The notes beneath the pieces are model-generated. The model saw only the letters and a program-made list of their open reading frames with translations. It was not told where the DNA came from and made no database searches. 24,209 nt of DNA from positions 1-24,209 of the IMG/VR virus record IMGVR_UViG_3300023235_000129. One strand, given 5' to 3'. The translations under genes and the position numbers were made by a program. Below are positions 13,683 through 21,817 of this stretch, one piece after another. The stretch is from a virus. The number at the start of each line of letters is the position of its first letter. The first letter of the stretch is position 1.

Positions 13683-15151
13683 CTCCCTTTATACCCGCCA
13701 TTATCGGCGGAGTAGCCGCCGTAGCATCTGGCGTGGCGGCGAACAAGTCCGCAGAAAGCGAAGGCAAGCGAATTGATGCTCTTGAGAGGGAGAGGTTCGC
13801 ACAAGCTAAAATTGAGGCCGATACACTTCGTCAAAGAGGCGATGAGGCGGCGGCGGTAGCTATTGAAGAAGGCGTTTTAGCCGAATTAGGCGCGGAGAAT
13901 TACGAAACATTTTCCAATGAATACGCAGACAGTGCTGAGAAATTCGCCACAACTCGACAGACAAAGGGAGCCGACTACGCTAAAAAGGCGCAGGACTTCG
14001 CCGCTAGAAATGAGGGTCTTGCTTACGATCTTTACGAGAGAATCGGCGTTGCGGCTGACGAACGACAAGCAACCGGTGAAGCGGGCGCAGGGCGGATAAC
14101 TAGCACGGCTAATCAGGGCGTTAATTCGCTAAGAAATGCCACGTCTCAAGGCGTAGAGAGCTTGCGTGGCGCTGCTGGCAACGTGACAGCTCAAGCAGAG
14201 CGGGCTAGTGCTGTACAGACGGACGCATTCGGCAATATTGACGAGAGATATTCCCCCTTTCTAAACTCCGAAAGGCAAGCTGTAGGGCAATTGGGCGCGG
14301 AACTAGGTCTTAGTCCTGGCGAGCAATACAAGGGCTACCGTGATTCCCCCGCTTATCAGGCGGCTATGGATGCCTCTACCGGCGCTCAAGAAGCCACGAT
14401 GGAGGATATACGGCAAGAAGGCGCAAATGCCGGTTCGTTGTATTCAGGGCGCAGAATCCAAGAGGGTGCGGATAGGGCTAATCGCGGTAATTACGAGCGG
14501 GCTGGAATTGAGCAATCGTATTACCAAAACTATATGAACATGCTCCAGCAACAAGCCAATCCAAATGCGGCGGGCGCTGTTTCGGGGTTTGAGGCGCAAA
14601 CGGCTAGAGATGTGGGCCAAAACTACATGAACGCGGCTCAGGCTGGTTTAAGTGCAGAGGGCAGGGCTTTGAGTGCTACGCAAGGCGCTGAAACAACGGC
14701 TTTAAATGCTCAAATGGGCGCACAGGCGAACGCAGAGCAACTACGACAGGCATCTTTACGCACGGGAGGAGAGGGCGCTTTCTTGCGCGACATGCGGCAG
14801 ACGGGCCTAGAGGGCGCTGGCGTTGAATTAGCTACAGGTAGGACGGGCACAGAGGGTTATGAAATAGCAGCCACTGGCTTTGACAGGGGGACCGCTGGAA
14901 GTCCTTACAGGATGGGTGCGGCTGGAACACAACTAGACACTCAATTACAGGCAGGCGGATTGATTACGGGCAATATGCCAAATGGTCAACCGGGCGCTAA
15001 TTTACGGATGCAAGGCGTAGCGGCTCAGAATGCGGCGATTGCTGATATTGTTGGTGGTGTCGCTCAGGGCTATTCGTCTTATCTTGGCAGACCTTCAGCA
15101 AATACGTCAGGCTATACAAAACAGCAAATAATCGACAATCAGATGTACTAG
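13673..15151 (+). CDS. DNA ejection / internal virion protein (P22 gp7 position)
   Basis: The 492-residue protein begins with a hydrophobic Gly/Ala segment (FIPAIIGGVAAVASGVAANKSA, about 6-27), then long Ala/Glu/Gln helices to about 180. Next comes the block YSPFLNSERQAVGQLGAELG...DSPAYQAAMDA...GSLYSGRRIQEGADRANRGNYERAGIEQSYYQNYMNML (about 192-290), a pattern repeated across podovirus injection proteins. The C-terminus is Gly/Ala/Gln-rich. Such proteins leave the capsid with the DNA and help it cross the envelope; the N-terminal segment could insert in membrane. P22 gp7 is 229 residues, so this one is about twice as long. Identity rests on position and composition. Confidence 0.72.
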   Translation: MPVAPFIPAIIGGVAAVASGVAANKSAESEGKRIDALERERFAQAKIEADTLRQRGDEAAAVAIEEGVLAELGAENYETFSNEYADSAEKFATTRQTKGADYAKKAQDFAARNEGLAYDLYERIGVAADERQATGEAGAGRITSTANQGVNSLRNATSQGVESLRGAAGNVTAQAERASAVQTDAFGNIDERYSPFLNSERQAVGQLGAELGLSPGEQYKGYRDSPAYQAAMDASTGAQEATMEDIRQEGANAGSLYSGRRIQEGADRANRGNYERAGIEQSYYQNYMNMLQQQANPNAAGAVSGFEAQTARDVGQNYMNAAQAGLSAEGRALSATQGAETTALNAQMGAQANAEQLRQASLRTGGEGAFLRDMRQTGLEGAGVELATGRTGTEGYEIAATGFDRGTAGSPYRMGAAGTQLDTQLQAGGLITGNMPNGQPGANLRMQGVAAQNAAIADIVGGVAQGYSSYLGRPSANTSGYTKQQIIDNQMY

Positions 15152-15159
15152 GAACAATT

Positions 15160-16410
15160 ATGCCTTTATACACTCCATTTTTTGAACGCGGCATGGCGAC
15201 TATCGAGCAAGGTAGAGAGCGCGGCGCTACTCGTGATGCGGCCAAGAGTGCCTATATGAGCGGTGATTTGTCTGGGCTGTACGCGCAAAACCCTGAATTA
15301 GCTAATCAGATGGAAGGGAGGCAACTCCAAAGACAGCAAGTAGAGGGCCAGAATGCCGCTACCCAACAAAGAGCAGAGCAGGCTAGGGCTGCGTCTGAGC
15401 GTCAGGCAGAGCGGGATAGGCTTGCCGACGAAGAGGCATCAAACGCTTTTTACAACCAAATGGCTGGAGAAGTGGCAAACATTGACGACTTTGAAACGGC
15501 CAAAGCCTATGTGGCAGACCAAATTAATCGCTCTCCCTACAAAGAAGATTTTGATATAGAAACCTTCACGCCTGAGCAGCATGAGCAATACAAGCAGGTG
15601 GCAGGAGTCGAGCAAGAAGACGTAGGGTTTGCCGATCAGCGAGCAAGAAAAATTGACGAATACCAAGATTTATATGATTTGAGCGTAGAGGAAGCCACGC
15701 GCCGAGTTGATCAAGATTTGCGACTTGACGATAAGGGTAATCTGATTATTTACGACCCCACTACCGATGCAGCTAGGCTCGCTAATATAGAGGGAAGCCC
15801 AGAACAAGATATTGTTGCGCCCCCGTCAGGAACTACAGTGGAAGATTTGTCTTTTGATCCCGGCAAAGGAACAGGGTTTGGGGCTTCTTTTCTTGGCCTA
15901 TGGAACAGCTCGGTCGGACAGCTTCCTTTTATGCCGATAGCAGAGGGGGCCGAAGAATCTGCGCAGAATTTAAGATTATTGGAAAGAGATGCTATCCGCG
16001 CTTTGGCCGTTTCTGGAAGACCCCCTGTAGTGGAGCAAGAAAGAATATCTGCTCTTATTCCTAACGCTATGGCATGGACTCAAAACCCCGATGTTGCAAG
16101 ATTTCAAATGACCAATTTTATTGACTTGATGATGAACCAGTATACCGATGACATTAGGTTTTCAGGCAATTCACGAAACCCTAAAACGGTAAGAGAAGAG
16201 TCGACGGCAAGAGCAAAAAACATCGAAAGCATTATAAGGAGAGTATTGACTCCAGATGCAGCTTCAGCAATGTTCGATTCTCTGAGCAGGGTGGAGGGCG
16301 AGATGGGAGAGGTCAGGGACATGAGCTCAACTCAATTGATGGATGTTGATCCTGACAGCCTAACCCCCGCCCAGCTAGATATATATATTGAAAGATTAAG
16401 AGAAAAGTAA
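15160..16410 (+). CDS. DNA ejection / internal virion protein (P22 gp20 position)
   Basis: The 416-residue protein starts at ATG 15160 after AGGAA. It has a helical, Gln/Ala/Arg/Glu-rich N-terminus (residues about 50-95, QLQRQQVEGQNAATQQRAEQARAASERQAERDR) and a mid-region acidic linker near 210-245. A semi-hydrophobic helix lies near 250-270 (FGASFLGLWNSSVGQLPFMPI), and a helical C-terminus follows. No enzyme motif is visible. Size and place fit the second member of the P22-type ejection trio (gp20 is 471 residues). It is coupled to the next gene by TAATG. Function is inferred from gene order. Confidence 0.65.
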   Translation: MPLYTPFFERGMATIEQGRERGATRDAAKSAYMSGDLSGLYAQNPELANQMEGRQLQRQQVEGQNAATQQRAEQARAASERQAERDRLADEEASNAFYNQMAGEVANIDDFETAKAYVADQINRSPYKEDFDIETFTPEQHEQYKQVAGVEQEDVGFADQRARKIDEYQDLYDLSVEEATRRVDQDLRLDDKGNLIIYDPTTDAARLANIEGSPEQDIVAPPSGTTVEDLSFDPGKGTGFGASFLGLWNSSVGQLPFMPIAEGAEESAQNLRLLERDAIRALAVSGRPPVVEQERISALIPNAMAWTQNPDVARFQMTNFIDLMMNQYTDDIRFSGNSRNPKTVREESTARAKNIESIIRRVLTPDAASAMFDSLSRVEGEMGEVRDMSSTQLMDVDPDSLTPAQLDIYIERLREK

Positions 16411-18554
16411 TGGCCGATAGCGAATTACAAAGAAAGTTAAAAATTGCTGAAGCCTTGAGGGCTAAGCAGCGATTGATGGCATCTTCTGGCGGACAACCGG
16501 GAGAAAACAACAGCTCTATTGGTGACAGAATTGCTGGTTATGCCGATGGAGCCACTAATGTCGTAAATGAATTTAATAGAGGTATATTAAGCCTCGTGCC
16601 CGCACCCGCTAGAGAAAAATTAAACGCAATTGGTGTTGGTGTAGAAACTGAATTTTCAGGCACTTCCGCAGGAAAAGGCTTTAATGTTATGGGCATGTCT
16701 GCTCCTTTTGTGGCCGCTGCACCACTGTTTGGAAATGTTAGCGCTCCTATTTTGGGGAGAACGGGAATTTTCAAGACAATGATTGATGACATAGCCAAGT
16801 TTGCCACTTCTGCCCCTAAAACATATTTCGGGGCCGAGGCGGCAGGTGCTTTTGGTGCTGGAGCTGCTGGAGAATCGGCAAAACAGGGCGGGGCTGGGCC
16901 AAAAACTCAGCTAGCGGCAGAGGTTGTAGGCGGCATGGGTTTTGGTGGCGTTGTTTCTGCACTACCAAGAACAGCTAGAGCTGCCAGAGAAGGAATAACC
17001 GCTAACCTATTCCCAATGACCGAAGAAGGAGGGTCTATTCGTGCAGCAAGACAAATGCAAGAAAGGGCGGGAAGCCCAGAAAGAGCAAGACAAGCGGCCG
17101 AAAGGCTGGATTCGATTCCTGAAGGTGTTACACCTGCTCAGTGGATTGGTGATGAGCGCCTAATGGCGCAAGAAGCTCGACTGTTACAAGACAACCCAGA
17201 GCTAGAGAATATAGTTAGGTCGGAGTTACAAGAGGCCAGATTAGTGGCCCAAGAAGAGTTGGTAGATAGCTTTGGTAAGCCTAGAACTCGGCAGCAATGG
17301 GAAGTGTCTGTGCTGGATAGAGTTACGCCAGAAGGGTTCACTGTTACCCCCGGAATGTCTGATGACATGCTAAATCAAGCATATACAAGCTTTAAGCCAT
17401 TGTATGAGGGGGCTAAGGGCCATCCCATGTCTACGGCTGGAATATCTAACGAAATACGTGCATCAACCAATACTCCAGACATTATGGCTACGAATTTTGA
17501 AAGAGAGGTGGTTGACAAGTGGTTAGGAAGCAGGCTAACCGCGTATGGTGATGATTTTGCGGGCGACCAAGTTGATAGCGAGGTTCTTTTAAACCTTCGG
17601 TCCAAGATACGGGACGAGCGTAGGTTGCAAACGCAAAGAGGCCGAGACGAGAGGGCCGACCTCCTTGGCGCGGCCGAATCAACAATAACCACAAGAATTC
17701 AGAACGAGCTGCCGGAAGGCGCTATAGATATTCTAAGGCAAGCGGATTCTCAGTATAGGAAATACAAGGTAGTTGAGAATGCCATGTTTAATGCGGCTGA
17801 CTCTAATTTAACTCCAGCGGATTTAACCAGGGCTATTCAGCAGGGCGGTTTAGCTACCGACAGCCAGTATGCTCGTGGAGTGGATGAAACTACCCAAGAG
17901 CTTCGCAGGGTCGCTATGAGCGGTCGATCTACGGAGGAAGTATTGGGAGATCCCGAGCGAGCGCAATTATTTGTTCGCGGCCTTACAGATGCCGATAAAG
18001 CAGCGGTTCACGCAGATTTTTCAGACGTTTTGTTTAATAGGGCCAAGTCGGCGGATGCGACCCCTAGTGGGCAGGCATATCTTGACGGCAAAAAGCTACT
18101 CACTAACGTCATGGAAAACAAAGAAGTGATGCGGTCTTTAGGAATGAACAAAAAACAGATAGACCACCTAAGCTATATTGGCGAAACCATCTTATCGTTG
18201 GGGAAAAAATCCCCGCAGGCTGTAGATAATCTATTTGAAGACGGCCCTGCATCTATACTTCAGCTTGCGGCTACTTTGGCTGGCGCAAAAAGCGGCCAGA
18301 GGATGGCGGGAAAAGGGCTTGGCTCGTCTCTTGTTTTGGCTCAGTTTATGAGCAACAAGGCCCGAAACACGCTGGCTAGGCTAACCTCTAACGAGGCGGA
18401 AAGGCTGATGATGGACGCTGTGAATGATCCGCAACTCTACAGCGCACTGCTGACAAGATCGACTTTAGGCCAGCAGCAAATGCGAACTAGGGCGGCATAT
18501 CTTGAGTCGTGGCTAATGGGTGTCGCTTTAAACAAAGCAAAGGAAGACGAATAA
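16410..18554 (+). CDS. Large DNA ejection / internal virion protein (P22 gp16 position)
   Basis: The 714-residue protein has a short charged N-terminus and then two hydrophobic Gly/Ala-rich stretches, about 90-120 (GFNVMGMSAPFVAAAPLFGNVSAPILG) and about 142-190 (AAGAFGAGAAGESA, AAEVVGGMGFGGVVSAL), that could insert in membranes during ejection. A long helical, charge-rich remainder follows (including ERARQAAERLDSIPEGVTPAQW and MRSLGMNKKQIDHLSYIGETILSLG). A third Ala/Gly-rich segment lies near 610-645. I see no lysozyme or transglycosylase active-site pattern. P22 gp16 is 609 residues. Overlapping TAATG junctions at both ends place it in the same translational chain. The role is inferred from order, size and hydrophobic pattern. 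Confidence 0.68.
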   Translation: MADSELQRKLKIAEALRAKQRLMASSGGQPGENNSSIGDRIAGYADGATNVVNEFNRGILSLVPAPAREKLNAIGVGVETEFSGTSAGKGFNVMGMSAPFVAAAPLFGNVSAPILGRTGIFKTMIDDIAKFATSAPKTYFGAEAAGAFGAGAAGESAKQGGAGPKTQLAAEVVGGMGFGGVVSALPRTARAAREGITANLFPMTEEGGSIRAARQMQERAGSPERARQAAERLDSIPEGVTPAQWIGDERLMAQEARLLQDNPELENIVRSELQEARLVAQEELVDSFGKPRTRQQWEVSVLDRVTPEGFTVTPGMSDDMLNQAYTSFKPLYEGAKGHPMSTAGISNEIRASTNTPDIMATNFEREVVDKWLGSRLTAYGDDFAGDQVDSEVLLNLRSKIRDERRLQTQRGRDERADLLGAAESTITTRIQNELPEGAIDILRQADSQYRKYKVVENAMFNAADSNLTPADLTRAIQQGGLATDSQYARGVDETTQELRRVAMSGRSTEEVLGDPERAQLFVRGLTDADKAAVHADFSDVLFNRAKSADATPSGQAYLDGKKLLTNVMENKEVMRSLGMNKKQIDHLSYIGETILSLGKKSPQAVDNLFEDGPASILQLAATLAGAKSGQRMAGKGLGSSLVLAQFMSNKARNTLARLTSNEAERLMMDAVNDPQLYSALLTRSTLGQQQMRTRAAYLESWLMGVALNKAKEDE

Positions 18555-20839
18555 TGGCTAACACCTCAACAATAGTAAATGCTTTCCAGAAGTTCTATGC
18601 CAGCGACGGTGTAACGGCTTTAGGTGGAGGCACGGCTACGTTTTACCTAAATAAAACGACCACTTTGGCGTCCATTTTCTCCGATCCAGCATTAAGCGTG
18701 TCTCAGACTAATCCGTATACTTTAGACGCAGGCGGAAGAATTCAGGGCGACGTAAGGTTCTCGGGCACATTGAGTATTCTGCTGAAGGACTCGGCGGGCG
18801 CAACGATTAGAACTGATGATGATAATGTCTGTTTTACCGGAACCACAGCCTTTGGTGGGTGGGACGCTGGAGTTATTTACGGTGTTGGTGATTTAGTAGA
18901 AGGCTCTGACGGGCTTTATTACGTGTCTATTGCGGCCTCAAACCTAAACAATGACCCTGCTTCTGGCGCAAGTCCTACCAAGTGGTCGCAGATCGTCTTT
19001 AGGGGCATTTATAACGCTAGCGAAACCTATGCTCTGGGCGATGTTATTCAGGACGCTACGGGCAATAACTGGAAGAGCTTATCGGCGGCGAATACAGGAA
19101 ACACGCCTAGCACATCTTCTGCCTTTTGGCGTAAGGCTATAGTCAACAATGTGCAGACCGGCATTACGGCAAGCACCACACAGACTCAAGCGGCGGCTAC
19201 GGACCTAACTGCTGACCTGTGCAATATCACAACAGTTGCGAACCTGAACGACTCTGTAAAGCTCAGAACTGCCGTGGCTGGAGATAGTCAAACGGTTATT
19301 AATAACGGCGCTATTGGTGTGCAGGTATTTCCCAATACAAGCGACAAGATAAACGGTGGCGCGGTTGATGCGGCTGACACTATGGCTATTGGTGCGGGCG
19401 AGATTAGAACCTATAACAGCATTGATGGTGAGAGCTGGTATGGCCCCAACTCTACAGCCAATTCGGTATCGGTAAACGAGCAGTCTAGCGCGGTAGATAT
19501 AACGCTAATGGAAGGCTCTAGCCCGATTCAGTTTCTAACCTATACAGCGGCGAGCAAAGATTTAGACTTGCCAGACGCTACGACAATGGCCGAGGGCGAG
19601 TATTTCAGAGTCCATGCGTCATCTACCTCTCTAGCATTTACCATTAAGAACAGCGCGGGCGCGTTTTTGGCTAACGTGGCATCTGGCGAGTCCTATCTCT
19701 GCACTGTGCTGGATAACACTATTGCGGGCGGCTGGGAGGTCAAGAAATACGAAGACCCTAACGCCTTTAGATTTGGGCTGACATTTACTAACAGTAGTTC
19801 TGCGACTTACGTTTCGGGCGATAAGGTTACAGCCAATACAGGCGTTGTGGCGTGGGTGTTATCAGGTGCATTAAAGGCCCAAGTAGTCCAAACAGATGGC
19901 ACTGTCGGGGCAATATTGACCTTTGAGTCCTCAGACGCGGCGGCGGGTCGGCCTATTATTACTATGCTGACAGCTACAGAGGGGCTTATAGCTTTTTCAA
20001 AGACCACGGGAGGAGTGTTTGGGGTTTATTACTTCAGTGTTAGCGGAACGACTATTGTTGCGGGCAACTTAGATGTTACGACAGCAACCGGCGGCGGTAC
20101 TTGCTCCCTGTCTAGGCTTACAGATACTTCGGCAATCCTCACCTTTGCTAATACTGCAACCGTAATACTTGGGGCGGTTGTGACCATATCCGGCACAACC
20201 CCGACAATAAACGCCGAGGCCACAATGACCAGCTCGGCAAAAATCCAGACCGGTGTAGGAAAGGCGAGCGTGGTTGTGGCTACGGCAGCAACTACTGGAG
20301 AATTGTTTTATGTGCAAACCGCTGACGATGTTTATCATGTGAGCTGGACGATATCGGGAACAACCATTACGGCGGGTTCTGATAGCGGAGTGTTTACAGG
20401 CATCACAACAACTCAGGTCGATGCCAAGTTTGTTGGTGATTCTATAGTGTTGGCTGCTGTAGATACTGGCGCTACTCCAGACGATCTATACACGCGAATA
20501 GTTGAGCTAACCTCTGGGGTTCTTAGCGCCGCAACGCTTACTTCTATACAGGCGGGGGTTGGGGGCGTAAGCGCTACGGTTGACGTTATAAGGTTCTCTG
20601 ACGACAACACGGCGCAGGTTTGGTGTGACCTTGGGTCAATTACATCGGGTGGCGGCACCAAAACGTATGCTGCTGTTAACGTTGTATCTGCGACAGTATC
20701 CATCTTAGCGAGTTTAGACACTAGCTATTCCGCCCTGTTCGCACAGGGCGGCAGTATTTCAGACCTAGACGATGGGGCGATACTTATGGATGCCGCCGCC
20801 GTTGATTTTCAAGTAATCGACAAGAGCGCGGCAATTTAA
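18554..20839 (+). CDS. Head-binding tail protein with two CBM5/12-like modules and a propeller-like C-terminus
   Basis: The 761-residue protein starts at ATG 18554 (TAATG). Residues 1-95 resemble the P22 tailspike head-binding domain: ATFYLNKTTT, then SVSQTNPYTLDAGGRI, then SILLKDSAGATIRTDD, matching the GKIYIG...IINAAGKIVY...MAIYDANGSQV pattern. Two carbohydrate-binding-module repeats follow at 102-145 (GVIYGVGDLVEGSDGLYYVS...W) and 150-193 (GIYNASETYALGDVIQDATG...W), of the chitin-binding CBM5/12 style. A mid-domain spans about 200-400. From about 400 to the end, repeats of the form ALLTF....G.VVTISGTTxTxG suggest a beta-propeller. It probably attaches to the tail hub and contacts host polysaccharide. 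Domain calls are by eye; the ligand is inferred. Confidence 0.75.
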   Translation: MANTSTIVNAFQKFYASDGVTALGGGTATFYLNKTTTLASIFSDPALSVSQTNPYTLDAGGRIQGDVRFSGTLSILLKDSAGATIRTDDDNVCFTGTTAFGGWDAGVIYGVGDLVEGSDGLYYVSIAASNLNNDPASGASPTKWSQIVFRGIYNASETYALGDVIQDATGNNWKSLSAANTGNTPSTSSAFWRKAIVNNVQTGITASTTQTQAAATDLTADLCNITTVANLNDSVKLRTAVAGDSQTVINNGAIGVQVFPNTSDKINGGAVDAADTMAIGAGEIRTYNSIDGESWYGPNSTANSVSVNEQSSAVDITLMEGSSPIQFLTYTAASKDLDLPDATTMAEGEYFRVHASSTSLAFTIKNSAGAFLANVASGESYLCTVLDNTIAGGWEVKKYEDPNAFRFGLTFTNSSSATYVSGDKVTANTGVVAWVLSGALKAQVVQTDGTVGAILTFESSDAAAGRPIITMLTATEGLIAFSKTTGGVFGVYYFSVSGTTIVAGNLDVTTATGGGTCSLSRLTDTSAILTFANTATVILGAVVTISGTTPTINAEATMTSSAKIQTGVGKASVVVATAATTGELFYVQTADDVYHVSWTISGTTITAGSDSGVFTGITTTQVDAKFVGDSIVLAAVDTGATPDDLYTRIVELTSGVLSAATLTSIQAGVGGVSATVDVIRFSDDNTAQVWCDLGSITSGGGTKTYAAVNVVSATVSILASLDTSYSALFAQGGSISDLDDGAILMDAAAVDFQVIDKSAAI

Positions 20840-20852
20840 ACCGGAGAGGAAA

Positions 20853-21383
20853 ATGATAGCAGTTAGAACGACAGACAATACGGTTTTCAGGTGCGGCACC
20901 TCTATCGCCTTCGAGGACGATATTCTGGTCATCAAAAACAACGGCAGAACTGTTAAGGCGACTGACAGGAATGCCAAAAACACAGCCATATTCGATGTTG
21001 GCTTACCTGAAGGTGTGGAAGCCAACGAAGCAACCTACACAGAGCGGGGCGGGTTTGTGATTATCGCAAGCGCTCAGGCAGATATTGACGCTAGAGCCAC
21101 AGAGAAGACAAGGAAGGACACGGAAGCTGCTGTGAGGCCCGCTAAGCTCGCCGGCGTGAAACTAGGCTCTATCATGGCTTCTGCTACCAGAGATGACCAA
21201 GACGGTCTTACCGCTATCTCTGTGGGCGTTATAATGAAAAGGGCGGCGGGCAAGACTTTTCCAGACACGGTATTTAAGTTCGTGAATGGCGAGAAGCTGC
21301 TAATCACTGATGCTAATTTTGATGGCTACTTTGCCACATGGTCTGCCTTCAGGCAGAAATTTTTCGCACCGAAAGGATTATAA
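20853..21383 (+). CDS. Tail-fibre assembly-type protein with DUF4376-like C-terminus
   Basis: The 176-residue product starts at ATG 20853 after GGAGAGGA. An N-terminal beta part (1-70) is followed by a charged helix (ADIDARATEKTRKDTEAAVRPAKLA, 76-100). The C-terminal domain is GVKLGSIMASATRDDQDGLTAIS (101-123), then VFKFVNGEKLLITDANFDGYFATWSAFRQKFF (140-171). The helix, then G-V-x-F/L, S-x-x-x-Q-x-x-L, and x-F-x-F-x-N-G-x-x-L-x-x-T order is the style of DUF4376, common in fibre-assembly proteins. The truncated gene at 23744 carries a related domain. Its place between two fibre genes fits a chaperone or fibre-associated role, which is inferred. Confidence 0.6.
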   Translation: MIAVRTTDNTVFRCGTSIAFEDDILVIKNNGRTVKATDRNAKNTAIFDVGLPEGVEANEATYTERGGFVIIASAQADIDARATEKTRKDTEAAVRPAKLAGVKLGSIMASATRDDQDGLTAISVGVIMKRAAGKTFPDTVFKFVNGEKLLITDANFDGYFATWSAFRQKFFAPKGL

Positions 21384-21384
21384 A

Positions 21385-21816
21385 ATGGGCACTGTATCAA
21401 ACACCAAAGGAGCCGTTCTCGGCGCTAACACCTTCACGGGTACGCAGAATCTTGCAGATAACACCCTGCAACGAGCTAACCTACTAGACTACGGTGAAGT
21501 AACTAACGCCATTGGCTCAACTGGTGGCGGCACACAAAGTATCGACCTAACGCTAGGCAACTCTGTCACAGCCACCGTAGACACTTCAGCTAACACATTC
21601 ACATTTGACAACCCTACAGCCGGTGATGAGCTGTGCGGCTTTGTTCTATTCCTAACTAACGGTGGCTCACAGACGGTTAACTGGCCTAGCTCAGTTGATT
21701 GGCCTGCTGCTACAGCACCTACGTTGTCTGCTTCAGGTCTGGATATACTTGTCTTCACCACCGTTGATGGCGGGACTATATGGCATGGTCAAGTCGCTGC
21801 GACACTGAGTTCATAA
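21385..21816 (+). CDS. Small tail-fibre-type protein (143 residues)
   Basis: ATG 21385 follows AAAGGA and the previous TAA by one base; the longer in-frame extension to 21310 lies within the previous gene. The N-terminus carries a fibre-like segment (GANTFTGTQNLADNTLQRANLLDYGE, 13-38). The rest is a beta sandwich-like tip (QSIDLTLGNSVTATVDTSANTFTFDNPT, then FVLFLTNGGSQTVNWPSSVDWPA, then LDILVFTTVDGGTIWHGQVAA). Such modules close tail fibres in many environmental phages. It probably forms a trimeric fibre tip or accessory. It is separated from the next gene by one base. Confidence 0.65.
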   Translation: MGTVSNTKGAVLGANTFTGTQNLADNTLQRANLLDYGEVTNAIGSTGGGTQSIDLTLGNSVTATVDTSANTFTFDNPTAGDELCGFVLFLTNGGSQTVNWPSSVDWPAATAPTLSASGLDILVFTTVDGGTIWHGQVAATLSS

Positions 21817-21817
21817 T

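Noticed and set aside
20413-20721. Minus-strand frames over the beta-rich tail genes (also 21489-21761 and 16538-16807)
   Set aside because: Val/Ala/Pro/Thr repeats are the complement of Gly/Thr/Ala codons; no domains or start signals.
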